Below, piece after piece: positions 48,697-57,836 of a DNA stretch of 64,000 nucleotides. A program made the position numbers and the translations under genes. The stretch comes from Blastopirellula retiformator (lineage in GTDB: Bacteria; Planctomycetota; Planctomycetia; Pirellulales; Pirellulaceae): the NCBI RefSeq assembly GCF_007859755.1, contig NZ_SJPF01000001.1, forward strand, positions 1,104,082 through 1,168,081, in the 5' to 3' direction. Each line of letters opens with the position of its first letter. Position 1 is the first letter of the stretch. The notes below the pieces were generated by a model. That model was not told the origin of the DNA. It was given only the letters and a program-made list of their open reading frames with translations, and did no database searches.

Positions 48697-50487
48697 ATGT
48701 CGTCGCGCCCTGCTGCGCCGATCCGGCGGATCGGCTTTACCCTCGTCGAATTGTTAGTGGTCGTCGCCGTGATTGGGCTGGTGACCGCGCTGCTGTTACC
48801 GGCGGTTCAGATGGCCCGCGAGTCGGCCCAGAAGGCGAAGCGGCAGTCCTCGCCGATGGCGACGCCGCTGGCCGAAGCCCCGATTGCACGCCCCTCGTCG
48901 CAAGATGTGACCCCGCTGCCGACGATCGAGCGTCTCGAGCAGCGCATGAAGTTGGACTCCAGCTACCATCGCATTGGCTGGGATATCTTTTCGCGGTTCG
49001 TCGTCGCCAGCGAAGGTTCATTGCAGGTCGCTCCGCCGACCGGTGAGCAGCGGCAAGTTTCGCTCTTGTTGCCATTTCCGGCCGGAGCCGTAGAAGCGAG
49101 TCATGTAAAGGTCGACCTCAAAGATGCTGACGGACAGCCGCTCGGGGCAGAGCAAGTTGTGTACGGCCGCGACGGCATCGCGTGCCGCTATACGTTTACC
49201 GACGACCAACCGATCGTGGTCGACTGGACCTTTCAGGTGTCGGGGCGAGATGATTTCGTCTATCGCTTGCCGCCGGCGGTGAAGATTGGTGACGGAGAAG
49301 TAACGCTTCAGCTGGATGTTGCGACCTGGTCTATTCCGGACGAAGCGCTGCAGCCGACCAATGTGAACGCAAATCAACTGCACTGGGAGATCGCCAACCT
49401 GGTAACGATGCCGGCGATCCGCGTCAATATTCCGTCAGCCCAAACGCCAACGGCGCGCGTCTTGTTGCTGTTGCGTCTGACCGGCGTCGCGGTTCTCTTT
49501 TTCGGGGCTGGGTTCTGGTATCTCAGCGAGCTTGATCACCCGGGGCATCTCGACGACTTTCGCTGGGGACGCTTCACCCTGTTGGCGGGCAACTTCTGTT
49601 TCTTCTTTTTGATTTTCACGACGTTGGAGTTTCATGGGCAACTCCACACATGGCAGTCGGTTTTGATCGCGGCGATATTGTCGCTGCCGCTGCTAACGTT
49701 GCATGTGACGCGGATTCTTGACCTACGTTTCGCCCTGTGGCGCGTGATTCCGCTGACGTTGCTCTCGCTGGGGATCGTAATGAGCGGGGTCTATGGAGGC
49801 GCCTATCGCGACTATCTGATGATCGCGGCGGCATTTCTGATTGTCGCAATCGTGACGCTCACCTTCGGCCAGTGGCGGGCTCAGCGCGAATCGCACGATC
49901 GCCAACTGCTCGAAGATCGCAGGGCATACGCGCTGCAATTGCTCGAGTGGTGCGTCAGCGATGTTGCGCCGCGATTGGCGACGGTCCGCCAAATGTATAT
50001 CGATGCGTCGCAGCATTCTGCGGATTTAAGCGGCGCCGAAAATATCGAACTGCGGGAAGAGCTGGAATACTCTGGAAAGCGGGTTGCCGATGTCGAAGAC
50101 AACTTTCTCGAGGTGCGCGAACAGCTAGAACAACAAGCGACGACCGCAGATTCTCCGCTGCCGAGTTCTTACTACAAACAAATTACCGATAAGTTGTCGC
50201 AACAAGTCTTTCTTTGGAACGGGCGGCTAACGTCGCTGTTGCAGCGATTAGAGCGAATCGCTCCGGCGGCGGCTCGCCCAGATGAGGCGGGTGAGGCGCA
50301 TTGCTCCTCTTGTGGAGAGAAGGTGGCAGGCGGGCGCTTCTGCCACGCTTGCGGCGTTCCCTTGGCTCGCCGCCTAGGTTGCAGCAAATGTGGTGAAACC
50401 GCTACCATTCCGGTTCATTTGCTGCAGGAAGAGGCCATCGACGATGCGGTCCACTGCTTTCATTGCGGGACAGTGCTCAAGCTCTAG
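48697..50487 (+). CDS. Chimeric protein: prepilin N-terminus, membrane domain, coiled coil, double zinc ribbon
   Basis: 596 aa. The N-terminus is a prepilin/DUF1559-type signal ([21 protein letters not shown]13/F14, E18; LLPAVQMARESAQ). Residues ~70-245 form a beta-rich region (VSLLLPFPAGAVEASHVKVD). About six to seven membrane spans occupy ~250-400, then a charged helix/coiled coil ~400-520, and finally two zinc ribbons: HCSSCGEKVAGGRFCHACG and LGCSKCGETA...VHCFHCGTVLKL. The DUF1559 C-terminal domain is absent. A prepilin signal on a polytopic protein is unusual; no known family matches the whole. Confidence 0.78.
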   Translation: MSSRPAAPIRRIGFTLVELLVVVAVIGLVTALLLPAVQMARESAQKAKRQSSPMATPLAEAPIARPSSQDVTPLPTIERLEQRMKLDSSYHRIGWDIFSRFVVASEGSLQVAPPTGEQRQVSLLLPFPAGAVEASHVKVDLKDADGQPLGAEQVVYGRDGIACRYTFTDDQPIVVDWTFQVSGRDDFVYRLPPAVKIGDGEVTLQLDVATWSIPDEALQPTNVNANQLHWEIANLVTMPAIRVNIPSAQTPTARVLLLLRLTGVAVLFFGAGFWYLSELDHPGHLDDFRWGRFTLLAGNFCFFFLIFTTLEFHGQLHTWQSVLIAAILSLPLLTLHVTRILDLRFALWRVIPLTLLSLGIVMSGVYGGAYRDYLMIAAAFLIVAIVTLTFGQWRAQRESHDRQLLEDRRAYALQLLEWCVSDVAPRLATVRQMYIDASQHSADLSGAENIELREELEYSGKRVADVEDNFLEVREQLEQQATTADSPLPSSYYKQITDKLSQQVFLWNGRLTSLLQRLERIAPAAARPDEAGEAHCSSCGEKVAGGRFCHACGVPLARRLGCSKCGETATIPVHLLQEEAIDDAVHCFHCGTVLKL

Positions 50488-50677
50488 GTTGTCAGGTGAC
50501 GGCGGTGAAAATGCGATTTTCCGTTTTGTGAGCTAAGCTATTGTCGCCAACGGATGGGGGGCTGGGCGCTTTGTCGCGGCCTGCTCGGTTGAAACTCTCC
50601 GGCGGCGCAGTCAAAATAGGGACGTATCCCGCCGAACTCACTTCTTCGCCCGCCTTGCCTATTTGGGAGTCTCCTCC

Positions 50678-51802
50678 ATGTTGCGATCGCCAGCTATCCT
50701 CAAAACGCTTGCCGCCGCGTTCAGTGTTTGCCTGTTCGTTTCGTTGTCGGCCCGTCAGGCTGCGGCGGTGCCGTTCTTCTGGGAAGTCTTCGAGAAGCAA
50801 TACGTCAGCCCGGATGGAGACGACAAAGCGAAGCAGTTCGCTGCGGCGGCCACGACCGCCAAGTGCAACGTTTGCCATGTCGATGGGCAATCGAAGAAGC
50901 AGCGCAACCCGTACGGCGCCATCCTGGCCGAGACTCTGCACAAAGATCAGTTCTCGAAGGATCGCCTCGAAAAAGAACGGGACAAGGCCGAAGCCGAAGT
51001 CGTCGCCGCCCTAAAAGCGGCCGCCGACACGAAGGCGAACGACAAACAAACCTATGGCGAGTTGATCGCCGCTGGCCAACTGCCCACCGCCGCCGAGGCG
51101 AAGCCGGAGCCCATGCCGGAAGCGAAACCGGAAGAAGGCGCCAAGACCGAAGAGGTCGCCGCGCTCTCGCCGGAAGAGATCGCCAAGCTGAAGCGCGAAC
51201 TACGGGCTGAAATGGAAGCCGAACTGGCGGCCGCCAAAGCGGCGCTGGCTGCGGCGATTCCGAAGATGCTGGAAGCGACTCGCACCGCCAACGAAATCGC
51301 CGCCAAGTACCCGCAAGCGCCGATTGACGAACAGGCGGAAGCCGAAGCGGTCAAACAGATCACGGCGCTGGGCGGTACGGTCAATCGGATCGCGCAAAGC
51401 AGCGACGCCAAGGTGGTCACGTATCATCTTTCGGACAAGCCGGTTAACGACGACGCGCTGGCGCCGATCCGCAAGATTGGCAACGTGGTCGAAGTCAACC
51501 TGATGGGAACTGAAGTCACCGACGCGGGGCTGGAGCATCTGGCCGGACTGAAGAGCCTGGAACGGATTAACCTGGCGAAGACCAAGGTGACTGACGCTGG
51601 TTTGCGTTACCTGGCTGCCTGCGAGAAGCTGAGCTATTTGAATCTGTACGGGACCGCAGTGACCGACGCCGGCATCGATCACCTGTACAGCTTGCCCAGC
51701 CTGCGAAATCTTTACCTGTGGCAGACGAAGGCGACGCCGGAAGGCGCCAAGCAGTTGTCGGCGGCGATTCCGGGATTGCAGACGAATCTAGGTTCTATGT
51801 AA
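50678..51802 (+). CDS. Exported CxxCH protein with leucine-rich repeats
   Basis: 374 aa. Signal peptide LAAAFSVCLFVSLSARQAAA. A single CNVCH (residues 63-67) in TAKCNVCHVDGQSKKQRNPY looks like a heme-c attachment site in a short cytochrome-like segment. An Ala/Glu-rich helix follows (~110-215), then four LRR units at ~255-360 of the VTDAGLEHLAGLKSLERINL type. The ATG at 50678 is preferred because GGGAG precedes it. Combining one heme site with VTDAGL repeats suggests redox plus protein-binding roles (inference). Confidence 0.82.
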   Translation: MLRSPAILKTLAAAFSVCLFVSLSARQAAAVPFFWEVFEKQYVSPDGDDKAKQFAAAATTAKCNVCHVDGQSKKQRNPYGAILAETLHKDQFSKDRLEKERDKAEAEVVAALKAAADTKANDKQTYGELIAAGQLPTAAEAKPEPMPEAKPEEGAKTEEVAALSPEEIAKLKRELRAEMEAELAAAKAALAAAIPKMLEATRTANEIAAKYPQAPIDEQAEAEAVKQITALGGTVNRIAQSSDAKVVTYHLSDKPVNDDALAPIRKIGNVVEVNLMGTEVTDAGLEHLAGLKSLERINLAKTKVTDAGLRYLAACEKLSYLNLYGTAVTDAGIDHLYSLPSLRNLYLWQTKATPEGAKQLSAAIPGLQTNLGSM

Positions 51803-51910
51803 GTTGGGTTTACATGATCTTCATGTTTCGTTCATATGCGAAGAAAATTGGCGTTCGTCGTCGGTTTGCTTGAACCGAACCAGATCGCTTCCGTAAGGAG
51901 GGATGGAGAA

Positions 51911-52246
51911 ATGCCTCTCACCTTGGAACGGAAGAGAAACAAGATGTTTGCCGAAGCTCTTCGCGGTCTGCTGAGTCGCGTTAAGAAGGGTCCGGCCAAG
52001 AGCACGCCGACCCAGGAAGCGAAACCGCAGAAGCCGCCTGAAAAGGGAACCTACTTCATTAAGTTCGATTCTCACTCGCCAGAAACGGGGCCGTTTACCA
52101 AATCGGAACTGCGTGCCCTGGCCGAGGATCGGCTGATTCACAAGCGTTCGCTGATTCGCTCGGGAAAGACCGACTGGTATCAGATTTCAAATGTCAAAGG
52201 GCTGGGGCTACCGCTCATCGAGCCGCCAGCGGACAAGATCCACTAA
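51911..52246 (+). CDS. GYF_2/DUF4339-like domain protein
   Basis: 111 aa. The C-terminal part FIKFDSHSPETGPFTKSELR, LAEDRLIHKRSLIRSGKTDW and YQISNVKGL follows the GYF_2 pattern (G-PhTxxELxxLa--g-I...W). The N-terminal ~45 residues are basic and linker-like. GYF_2 domains are adaptor modules, often fused to membrane segments; here it stands alone. ATG at 51911 has AAGGAGG 9 bases upstream. Its TAA stop overlaps the TA of element copy 3. Confidence 0.78.
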   Translation: MPLTLERKRNKMFAEALRGLLSRVKKGPAKSTPTQEAKPQKPPEKGTYFIKFDSHSPETGPFTKSELRALAEDRLIHKRSLIRSGKTDWYQISNVKGLGLPLIEPPADKIH

Positions 52247-52398
52247 CAGTCCGTTGATTTTCTCGACGGACTGCGTGATCGCACGGATGCGATCCCAAAA
52301 TAACGACGTAAGTCGTTATTTTGCGAGCCGCGAAGAGCTACGCTCTGAGCCTGGCGAGGTTGGAAAATGCCACGATGGCATTTTTCAACAGGCAGCTA
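52244..52398 (-). mobile_element. 155-bp TA-flanked hairpin-array element, copy 3 (reverse)
   Basis: Starts TAACAGTCCGTTGATTTTCT and ends TTTTTCAACAGGCAGCTA, the reverse orientation of copies 1 and 2. The left TA is part of the GYF-like gene's TAA stop; excision with one TA leaves TAA again. In this copy the AAAATAACGAC/GTCGTTATTTT hairpin is perfectly paired. Confidence 0.88.
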
Positions 52399-52455
52399 AC
52401 CAACATACGTTACCCACGTACGTTGGTTTAGCGGCATCCTTTCCATCTCTTGTCT

Positions 52456-52623
52456 TCACTGCAGCGTTGAAACGATCAGCGCTGCTGACATTGCAGTCAC
52501 GCCAACCAGGACGAGGCTCTGTACGAATAGTGAGGCGATCTTTGCCTTTTGCATTTCCAGATCTCCTTGCTTGGCTACGATTGCGATTGCTCTGGCTCGT
52601 GGGGCACTCTCTTGTGACGTCAT
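52456..52623 (-). CDS. Very small membrane protein
   Basis: 55 aa. An ATG at 52623 is preceded by the strong ribosome site AGGAGG, 6 bases upstream. After a polar N-half (SQESAPRARAIAIVAKQGDL) comes one hydrophobic helix (ASLFVQSLVLVGVTAMSAAL) ending in VSTLQ at the C-terminus. No family recognised. The good ribosome site and clean tail-anchored layout argue that it is a real gene. A longer frame to 52713 has no ribosome site. Confidence 0.6.
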   Translation of the reverse strand: MTSQESAPRARAIAIVAKQGDLEMQKAKIASLFVQSLVLVGVTAMSAALIVSTLQ

Positions 52624-52869
52624 CGTTTTCCTCCTGAAAAAAGGTGCTGCCAAACCAATAGCATCCTGCGTGCCGAAACGGACGCGGATCGCGGCGAATC
52701 GCCTAAGTCCCACTGCAGCCGAGAGTTGGCCACTTTATTTTCACGGCAACAAGATCCGCGCATACGGACGCGAGCGACAAGTGTCTCATGCTTGTGTCTC
52801 AGAATGAGACGCGTCGGTCGTAGATCGGAGCTTCTCTTGCCAGGCAAAGTGCAAAGCGTGCTGTCGTCG

Positions 52870-53670
52870 CTAGCCCGCTTCAAACGGGAAGGAAGCGTCG
52901 ATTTCCGCCGCCGAAAGTTCGACCAGAAACTTGGCGAGCCGCTCGGTTAACTTTTCGAGAAGCTGCTCACCTTTTTCCGCGGTCGACGCATGCGGATAGC
53001 CCGAACCGCTGTTAGTGGTCAACAGATGCCAGGGCCGAGTGATGCCGACCCAGCCTTCTTGCAAGGCTTCAAACCGCATCGGCCGTTGGGCGCCTTGATC
53101 TGCGTTTAACGTGCCGTCCTCCTTCTTGTCGACCAAGTGACCCTGGCAAGCCATGATCAGCGAGGTTTCCATTTCGCCGGCATGATCATCCATGTGCTCA
53201 AAAATCTGGAAGTAGTCGTCCGAAGAGAGGACGCGAAACCAATTGCAAAGGAAAAGGTGCGCTTCGGTCTTGCCATACAGTTCGCGCAGCAGCGGCTTGA
53301 ACTCGTTGCCGCCATGACTGTTGAGCAGCACTACCTTGCGAATTCCACTTTCGACCAGCGATTGCACCAGGTCGGTAACCAGCAGGAACAACGTCGAAGG
53401 ATTGACGTTCATCGCTAGCGGAAACTGGTTCATGTTCGTCTCGGTTCCGTACGGCATGGTCGGCAGCAACAAGACTTTCGCCCCTTGCTTGTGGGCCACT
53501 TCGCAGATCCGCTCGCCGATCGCTGTTCCTTCGTACATGTCGGTTCCGTACGGCAGGTGCAGATTGTGCGGCTCGGTCGCGCCGAGCGGCAGCACGGCTA
53601 CTTCGTACTGGTGCTCTTTGACGTAGCCGAAATTCACTTCCGACAAGATCCACGGGCGCATTCCGCTCAT
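52870..53670 (-). CDS. Creatininase-family metallohydrolase
   Basis: 266 aa. LPLGATEPHNLHLPYGTDMY (E, H, D ligands), VVLLNSHGGNEFKPLL (H) and DDHAGEMETSLIMACQ (E) form the two-metal site of the creatininase/MftE family. Members cleave cyclic amides or process peptides (creatinine, mycofactocin precursor, FAPy deformylation in riboflavin synthesis); which one applies is not evident. The start at 53670 has GAAGGAA about 7 bases upstream. 58 bases behind the peptidase-LRR gene on the same strand. Confidence 0.9.
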   Translation of the reverse strand: MSGMRPWILSEVNFGYVKEHQYEVAVLPLGATEPHNLHLPYGTDMYEGTAIGERICEVAHKQGAKVLLLPTMPYGTETNMNQFPLAMNVNPSTLFLLVTDLVQSLVESGIRKVVLLNSHGGNEFKPLLRELYGKTEAHLFLCNWFRVLSSDDYFQIFEHMDDHAGEMETSLIMACQGHLVDKKEDGTLNADQGAQRPMRFEALQEGWVGITRPWHLLTTNSGSGYPHASTAEKGEQLLEKLTERLAKFLVELSAAEIDASFPFEAG

Positions 53671-53728
53671 CGCGATGTTCCTTCGGCAAAGACCAGGGTG
53701 CAAAAAAAGAATGCCGCCATTCTAACGG

Positions 53729-55540
53729 CTACTGGTCGTCGGTCGTAACCTGCAGCGAAGGGATCGCCTGTTTGATTTTCGCGACGCCTGCCGGAGTGGT
53801 AAGCGTGCGGCGCAAATCAAGTGCACGTAGCTGCGCACAGCGGGCAAGTTCGGCCAGGCCGGCGTCGGTGATGCGAGTAACGGCCAGTCGTAAGATCTGC
53901 AATTGATCAAGCTGTGCGAGCGGCTTCAGCCCGGCGTCGGTGATCGCTGTGCCGCTTAAGTCGAGCTCGCCTAGTTTGGCGAGCTTCGCAATCGACGGCG
54001 TCGCCGCGTCGGTGGTCGCCGTTCCGCCCAGTCCCAGGTCACGCAGCTGCGGCGTCTGCAATTGCCTCACGCCGGCGCTGGTTACTTTCGTTCCGGTTAG
54101 ATCCAGCCAGGTCAGCTGCGGCAGCTTGCCGATCGAGGTCATCCCTTCGTCGGTCACCGCGGTGCGTCCCAGCGCCAGATCGACGGTTGGTCCCGCTGGA
54201 TCGAGTTGTTCCAGCATCGCATCGTCGACTTGCAGGAAGCGAGCGTAGCTGTCGTCGATCTGGCTTGGCGACAGGCCGGTCGTTTCTTCCAGCGAACGAG
54301 CATGATCGCGGCCGAGGTAGATCGTCCGCAGGTAGTCGATAAACGGACGGCGGTACTGGGCGGCGTCTCCATCCATCCAGTAGTGAGCCAAGCCTGCCGC
54401 TTCGCTATACAGCGGGCGGATGTCGGGGTGCTTTTGCAGTTGCTCGCGCGACAGACCGGTGAGCTCGCCGACCGGCAAGTGGAATTCGCCAACCAAGCGT
54501 CGGTTGCGGGCAAACTGGAGTCGCGACGCATCGAAGCCGCCGATCGTGCAGTAGCCGTCGAACATGCGGACCGACTCCATGTAGAGCGCGGCGCCTTCGA
54601 TCGCCCAGAAGTTGGCGGTCGTGCCGATCTCGGCCGGGGCCGAGCGATACTCATGAAACAGCTGGTGCGTCGCTTCGTGCAGCCAGGTCGACTGGGCTGC
54701 CGGATCGTCGGACGCAAAAAAGTAAGCCTCTTCTTTCTTGAAAAGGTAGATGCCCAGCGTCATCGCCGCTTGGGGTTCGAGCGGCGTCAGATAGTCGACA
54801 TACTCCTGCCGCGAGCGAAAGTAGGCGATGTGAAACTTCTTGCGACTGGGGCTAGGCGTCGCCCCATCGAAATAGCTTTTCAGCTGCCGCGAGTTGCTCC
54901 AGTAGTCGAAGAAAATCTGCTCCCAGGCCGAATAGAGCTGCTCCAGCTTTTCGGCCAGTTCCAGGCCCGCCTGTTCGCTATGGTTGGTGCTGATCTCAAA
55001 GTGGGGCGACTCGATCAGCCAATAGGTGCGAGCCGGCCAGGGGAACTTCGGGTGATCAAGTCGAAGCTGCTTGACCCGCGTCGTCACGCCGGGACGTCGC
55101 CAGACGCCGCCGACCTGGCGGTAGCCGAGGATCCGCCGCGCTTCGGTATGATCAGGGTTTTCTCGCAGGACGTCGTGAATCAAGCGATAGGCGACGTCGG
55201 CGCGATCGGCGGTCAGCTCTTGCCGGGCAAGTTGAAATAGTTGCTCAGCATATGCCTGTCGGAGCGACGTCAGCCGTTCGTACCAGAAGGCGATCAGCTG
55301 CGTAGGCTGCCCGGTCGGCTTGAGCGGGTCGCTCTCGGGAACCATCACTGCGTAGTTGTAGATCGGCCGCCGCTCCAGCAACCAGCCGCGAGTGGCTGCC
55401 GCCTGTTGCGGCATTTCTAGCTCGTCGCACTTATCGGCCAACTGCGTCAGTTCGCTCTGAAAGCGTGCATCGAGCGTCGCCCGATCCAGCGCGGGATCGG
55501 CGGCCAAGAGCGACAAACTGACCAGAAGCGGAGCAAGCAC
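53729..55540 (-). CDS. Exported gluzincin-type peptidase-like protein with C-terminal LRRs
   Basis: 603 aa from a GTG start, with signal-like LAPLLVSLSLLAADP. A zinc motif HEATH (residues 288-292 in STWLHEATHQLFHEY), with WAIEGAALYMESV downstream as the third-ligand glutamate region, recalls DUF1570-type planctomycete proteins. Residues ~445-595 are about five LRR units (VTDEGMTSIGKLPQLTWLDL, ITDAGLKPLAQLDQLQILRL). Probably a secreted or periplasmic metalloprotease whose LRR part binds targets (inference). No strong ribosome site is seen. Confidence 0.82.
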   Translation of the reverse strand: MLAPLLVSLSLLAADPALDRATLDARFQSELTQLADKCDELEMPQQAAATRGWLLERRPIYNYAVMVPESDPLKPTGQPTQLIAFWYERLTSLRQAYAEQLFQLARQELTADRADVAYRLIHDVLRENPDHTEARRILGYRQVGGVWRRPGVTTRVKQLRLDHPKFPWPARTYWLIESPHFEISTNHSEQAGLELAEKLEQLYSAWEQIFFDYWSNSRQLKSYFDGATPSPSRKKFHIAYFRSRQEYVDYLTPLEPQAAMTLGIYLFKKEEAYFFASDDPAAQSTWLHEATHQLFHEYRSAPAEIGTTANFWAIEGAALYMESVRMFDGYCTIGGFDASRLQFARNRRLVGEFHLPVGELTGLSREQLQKHPDIRPLYSEAAGLAHYWMDGDAAQYRRPFIDYLRTIYLGRDHARSLEETTGLSPSQIDDSYARFLQVDDAMLEQLDPAGPTVDLALGRTAVTDEGMTSIGKLPQLTWLDLTGTKVTSAGVRQLQTPQLRDLGLGGTATTDAATPSIAKLAKLGELDLSGTAITDAGLKPLAQLDQLQILRLAVTRITDAGLAELARCAQLRALDLRRTLTTPAGVAKIKQAIPSLQVTTDDQ

Positions 55541-55620
55541 GTACTTTAAGGGGGAGAGCAGGGAAGCGGGGCGGCAAAGGCTTATCTTCTAGTCTACTTT
55601 CCCACAGCAAAACAGGCAGC

Positions 55621-55650
55621 AAAAAGGCCGCCGGAATCAATCTGGCGGCC
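55621..55650 (-). terminator. Rho-independent terminator of the lipoprotein gene
   Basis: On the minus strand GGCCGCC pairs with GGCGGCC around an 11-base loop and is followed by TTTTT. It lies 33 bases after the stop of the lipoprotein gene at 55683. Confidence 0.85.
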
Positions 55651-55682
55651 TGAAGGTTGTAGCGATCATATCGGCGAATTGG

Positions 55683-56201
55683 CTATTTGAGATCGAACGG
55701 AAAATCGTTCGCCTGATCTTCTAGTACTTTGGCGGACAATTTCGTCGAAGCGGCCACCGAGTACTGCTTGGGAAGCATCTCAACCAGCGAAGGAGGTTCT
55801 TGTCCCGGACGAAGCGTACCACCTTCTGCGGAGATCTTGTTGGCCGCATCGACCTTTGCCTGATAGGCGCTGACGGAGATCCCTTTCGGCGGTACGAATT
55901 TGGAGATCGTCACCTTGTACTCGCCTGGGACGGCGCCGCTGACGTCCTGCTCACCGCCGATGTGCGTCGTCAGCTTGAAGTTTCCCTCGGCGTCGGTTTT
56001 GCCGAGAGCGACTTCTCCATTGGCGATATTGTACGAACCGCGACTGAAAATGACGTTGGCGCCTTCGACCGGTTGCCCTTGATAGGTCACGTTGCCGGTG
56101 ACCGGGCTCGTCTTCGGCAAATCTGATCCGCCGCAGCCGATCATCGTCGCCGCCAGGAAGATTCCGACCGAGCTAAGTGCAAGATTATAAGACGGAGCCA
56201 T
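55683..56201 (-). CDS. Lipoprotein with transthyretin/carboxypeptidase-regulatory-like domain
   Basis: 172 aa. Signal LSSVGIFLAATMIGCGGSDL with lipobox cysteine. The domain starts GNVTYQGQPVEGANVIFSRG, then DAEGNFKLTTHIGGEQDVSG and VPGEYKVTISKFV. An extra helix-rich stretch (SAYQAKVDAANKISAEGGTL) is inserted before the last strand. 60 bases behind the DUF1559 gene at 56262; this is the fourth such pair in the window. ATG preceded by AGGTG. Confidence 0.85.
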   Translation of the reverse strand: MAPSYNLALSSVGIFLAATMIGCGGSDLPKTSPVTGNVTYQGQPVEGANVIFSRGSYNIANGEVALGKTDAEGNFKLTTHIGGEQDVSGAVPGEYKVTISKFVPPKGISVSAYQAKVDAANKISAEGGTLRPGQEPPSLVEMLPKQYSVAASTKLSAKVLEDQANDFPFDLK

Positions 56202-56261
56202 CGTAACACCTACATGGAGAGGGAAGCGAACGAAACTGAGATCAACGGAACTCCAAGTTCG

Positions 56262-57350
56262 TTACGGCAGAGTCACCGTCTCACCGCCAGCCTTGCTACC
56301 GAGAGCGCCCCAGACGCCATAAGGGCTGGGACCGCTGGTCGACTCGGCGGACGTTAAATTGCCGGTATCGATTGTGTTGGGGATAAACTGAACCGAAGCG
56401 TCTCCCATTGAGACCAAGACGCCGCCTGGATGGTAGCTGCTGGCGCTGAATAGCCCCCAATTGTCTCCCCAGTTGTCGTTGGCGCACGACGGGCTGTTCG
56501 GCGGAAGGACCGTGTTAACGCCTGTAAATGCCGGCATACCGTCAAACCACTGAACGCCGGCGGCGCGATCGGTTTGCACCGATTGCCCCGTCAAATATTT
56601 GCCGTTACTCGCGGTTGTCAGGCAGTTGGTCGGGGAGGTGTTGAGGCCGCTCACGTTATTGGCGAAAAAGCCGCGGATGTTGCGCGTATCGCCGCTGACG
56701 CCAAACGCCCGCTCGGCCAGCATGATGGTGTTGGTCGTGCCGTCGATAATCGACGCCATGTTGGTGGTCGACTTCTTGTCGAGTTCGCCACGGGCAAACA
56801 TGCCGCGCGGGTTTCCAATGGAGTGACTATTGGCGATCGAGTCTCCCATGCTGGTCGCATAGTTGCGGGGGCCCCATGCGCGATTCCAGATATTTGCCGG
56901 CGTCGATGGCTGCGAGGGGCAGACGAAAGCGGGAATGGTCGCTTGATAGGGTGGGTAAACTCGTTCGCGAATTGGACCGAACGGAAGAATATCGATCCCT
57001 CCGTAAGTTCCTGGCGCCGAGAGAATGTCGAAAAGGGCCGACTGCTCCAAGAAGGGCATCAGGAACATGAAGCCGCTACTCCGGTTCTCATTCCCCTGAG
57101 GATCGGTCGAACGCGTACCGCCGTTGTCGTAGGTAAGAGCCGGGAAGCTGAGGAAGGTGTCGTGGTGGTTATGCAGCGCAAGGCCAATCTGCTTCAAATT
57201 GTTTGTGCATTGCATACGTCGAGCCGCTTCGCGGGCTTGTTGTACCGCCGGAAGTAATAGGGCGATCAACACGCCGATGATGGCGATCACGACCAACAAT
57301 TCGACCAAGGTGAAACCTCTGCGACTATGCGTCGAGTAAGAAACGCTCAT
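56262..57350 (-). CDS. DUF1559 pseudopilin-like protein
   Basis: 362 aa, the longest DUF1559 here. [20 protein letters not shown], then [40 protein letters not shown] and the C-terminal [20 protein letters not shown], ending [12 protein letters not shown]. It leads the lipoprotein gene at 55683 and the pair ends in a terminator. The C-terminal GGE-V pattern resembles the gene at 12316 (GGETAQLP) and the pseudogene at 4950 (GGEVVDN), unlike the tandem pair at 22-24 kb. Confidence 0.92.
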   Translation of the reverse strand: MSVSYSTHSRRGFTLVELLVVIAIIGVLIALLLPAVQQAREAARRMQCTNNLKQIGLALHNHHDTFLSFPALTYDNGGTRSTDPQGNENRSSGFMFLMPFLEQSALFDILSAPGTYGGIDILPFGPIRERVYPPYQATIPAFVCPSQPSTPANIWNRAWGPRNYATSMGDSIANSHSIGNPRGMFARGELDKKSTTNMASIIDGTTNTIMLAERAFGVSGDTRNIRGFFANNVSGLNTSPTNCLTTASNGKYLTGQSVQTDRAAGVQWFDGMPAFTGVNTVLPPNSPSCANDNWGDNWGLFSASSYHPGGVLVSMGDASVQFIPNTIDTGNLTSAESTSGPSPYGVWGALGSKAGGETVTLP

Positions 57351-57776
57351 AGCAATCTACCTTGAGTAAAAAAGAATGAGGAAGATCGAAGCCGTTGCAA
57401 ATGTGTTGTGGTGGCCGAATTGGCGAACCCAGAAATGGTGTCCGCGCGCAACGCAACGTTCTCCACAACCGAGGCTCAATTTGCGACGTTACGGTTGGTT
57501 GCGTTGGAAATTGAAATCGGAGGCCAAAATGGCGGGATGTGCGGCTGGGAGGCGCTCAACCGAAATAAGGTGATCTTGTAAAAACAAAGCATCACCTCAA
57601 ATCGACGCATTTAGTCAGGTAGTACCGTTGTAATAAAGAGCGAATTGAACAGCAAGAAAAAGGAACTATCAAAAAAGATAATTTAAGTGCCGCGCGAAGA
57701 ATCGCCTATTTGGTGCAAGTAGAGGTCATGTTTGTCTGTGCAGCTCGTCCCGGGAGAACCGACGAGCGCAGCAAAA
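57351..57776 (-). other. Intergenic leader/promoter region of the DUF1559-lipoprotein operon
   Basis: About 425 bases with no gene. It is markedly A/T-rich at 57600-57690 (for example AAAAAGATAATTTAAG), unlike flanking coding DNA, and should contain the promoter for the DUF1559 gene on the minus strand. Confidence 0.4.
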
Positions 57777-57803
57777 CGGCCGCTGGAGAGTCTCCAGCGG
57801 CCG
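57777..57803 (-). terminator. Rho-independent terminator of the isomerase gene
   Basis: CGGCCGCTGGAG pairs perfectly with CTCCAGCGGCCG around a 3-base loop; on the minus strand TTTT follows. 33 bases after the stop at 57837. Confidence 0.9.
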
Positions 57804-57836
57804 CAAGAACTCAATAGTGTAGGAGGCTAATTTCCC

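Noticed and set aside
52191-52637. Short frame spanning the 155-bp element (similar ones at 45513-45824 minus strand and 62632-62976)
   Set aside because: All read the same peptide from the element (MRSQN-DVSRYF..., GEVGKCHDGIFQQ); it is a by-product of the repeat, not a gene family.
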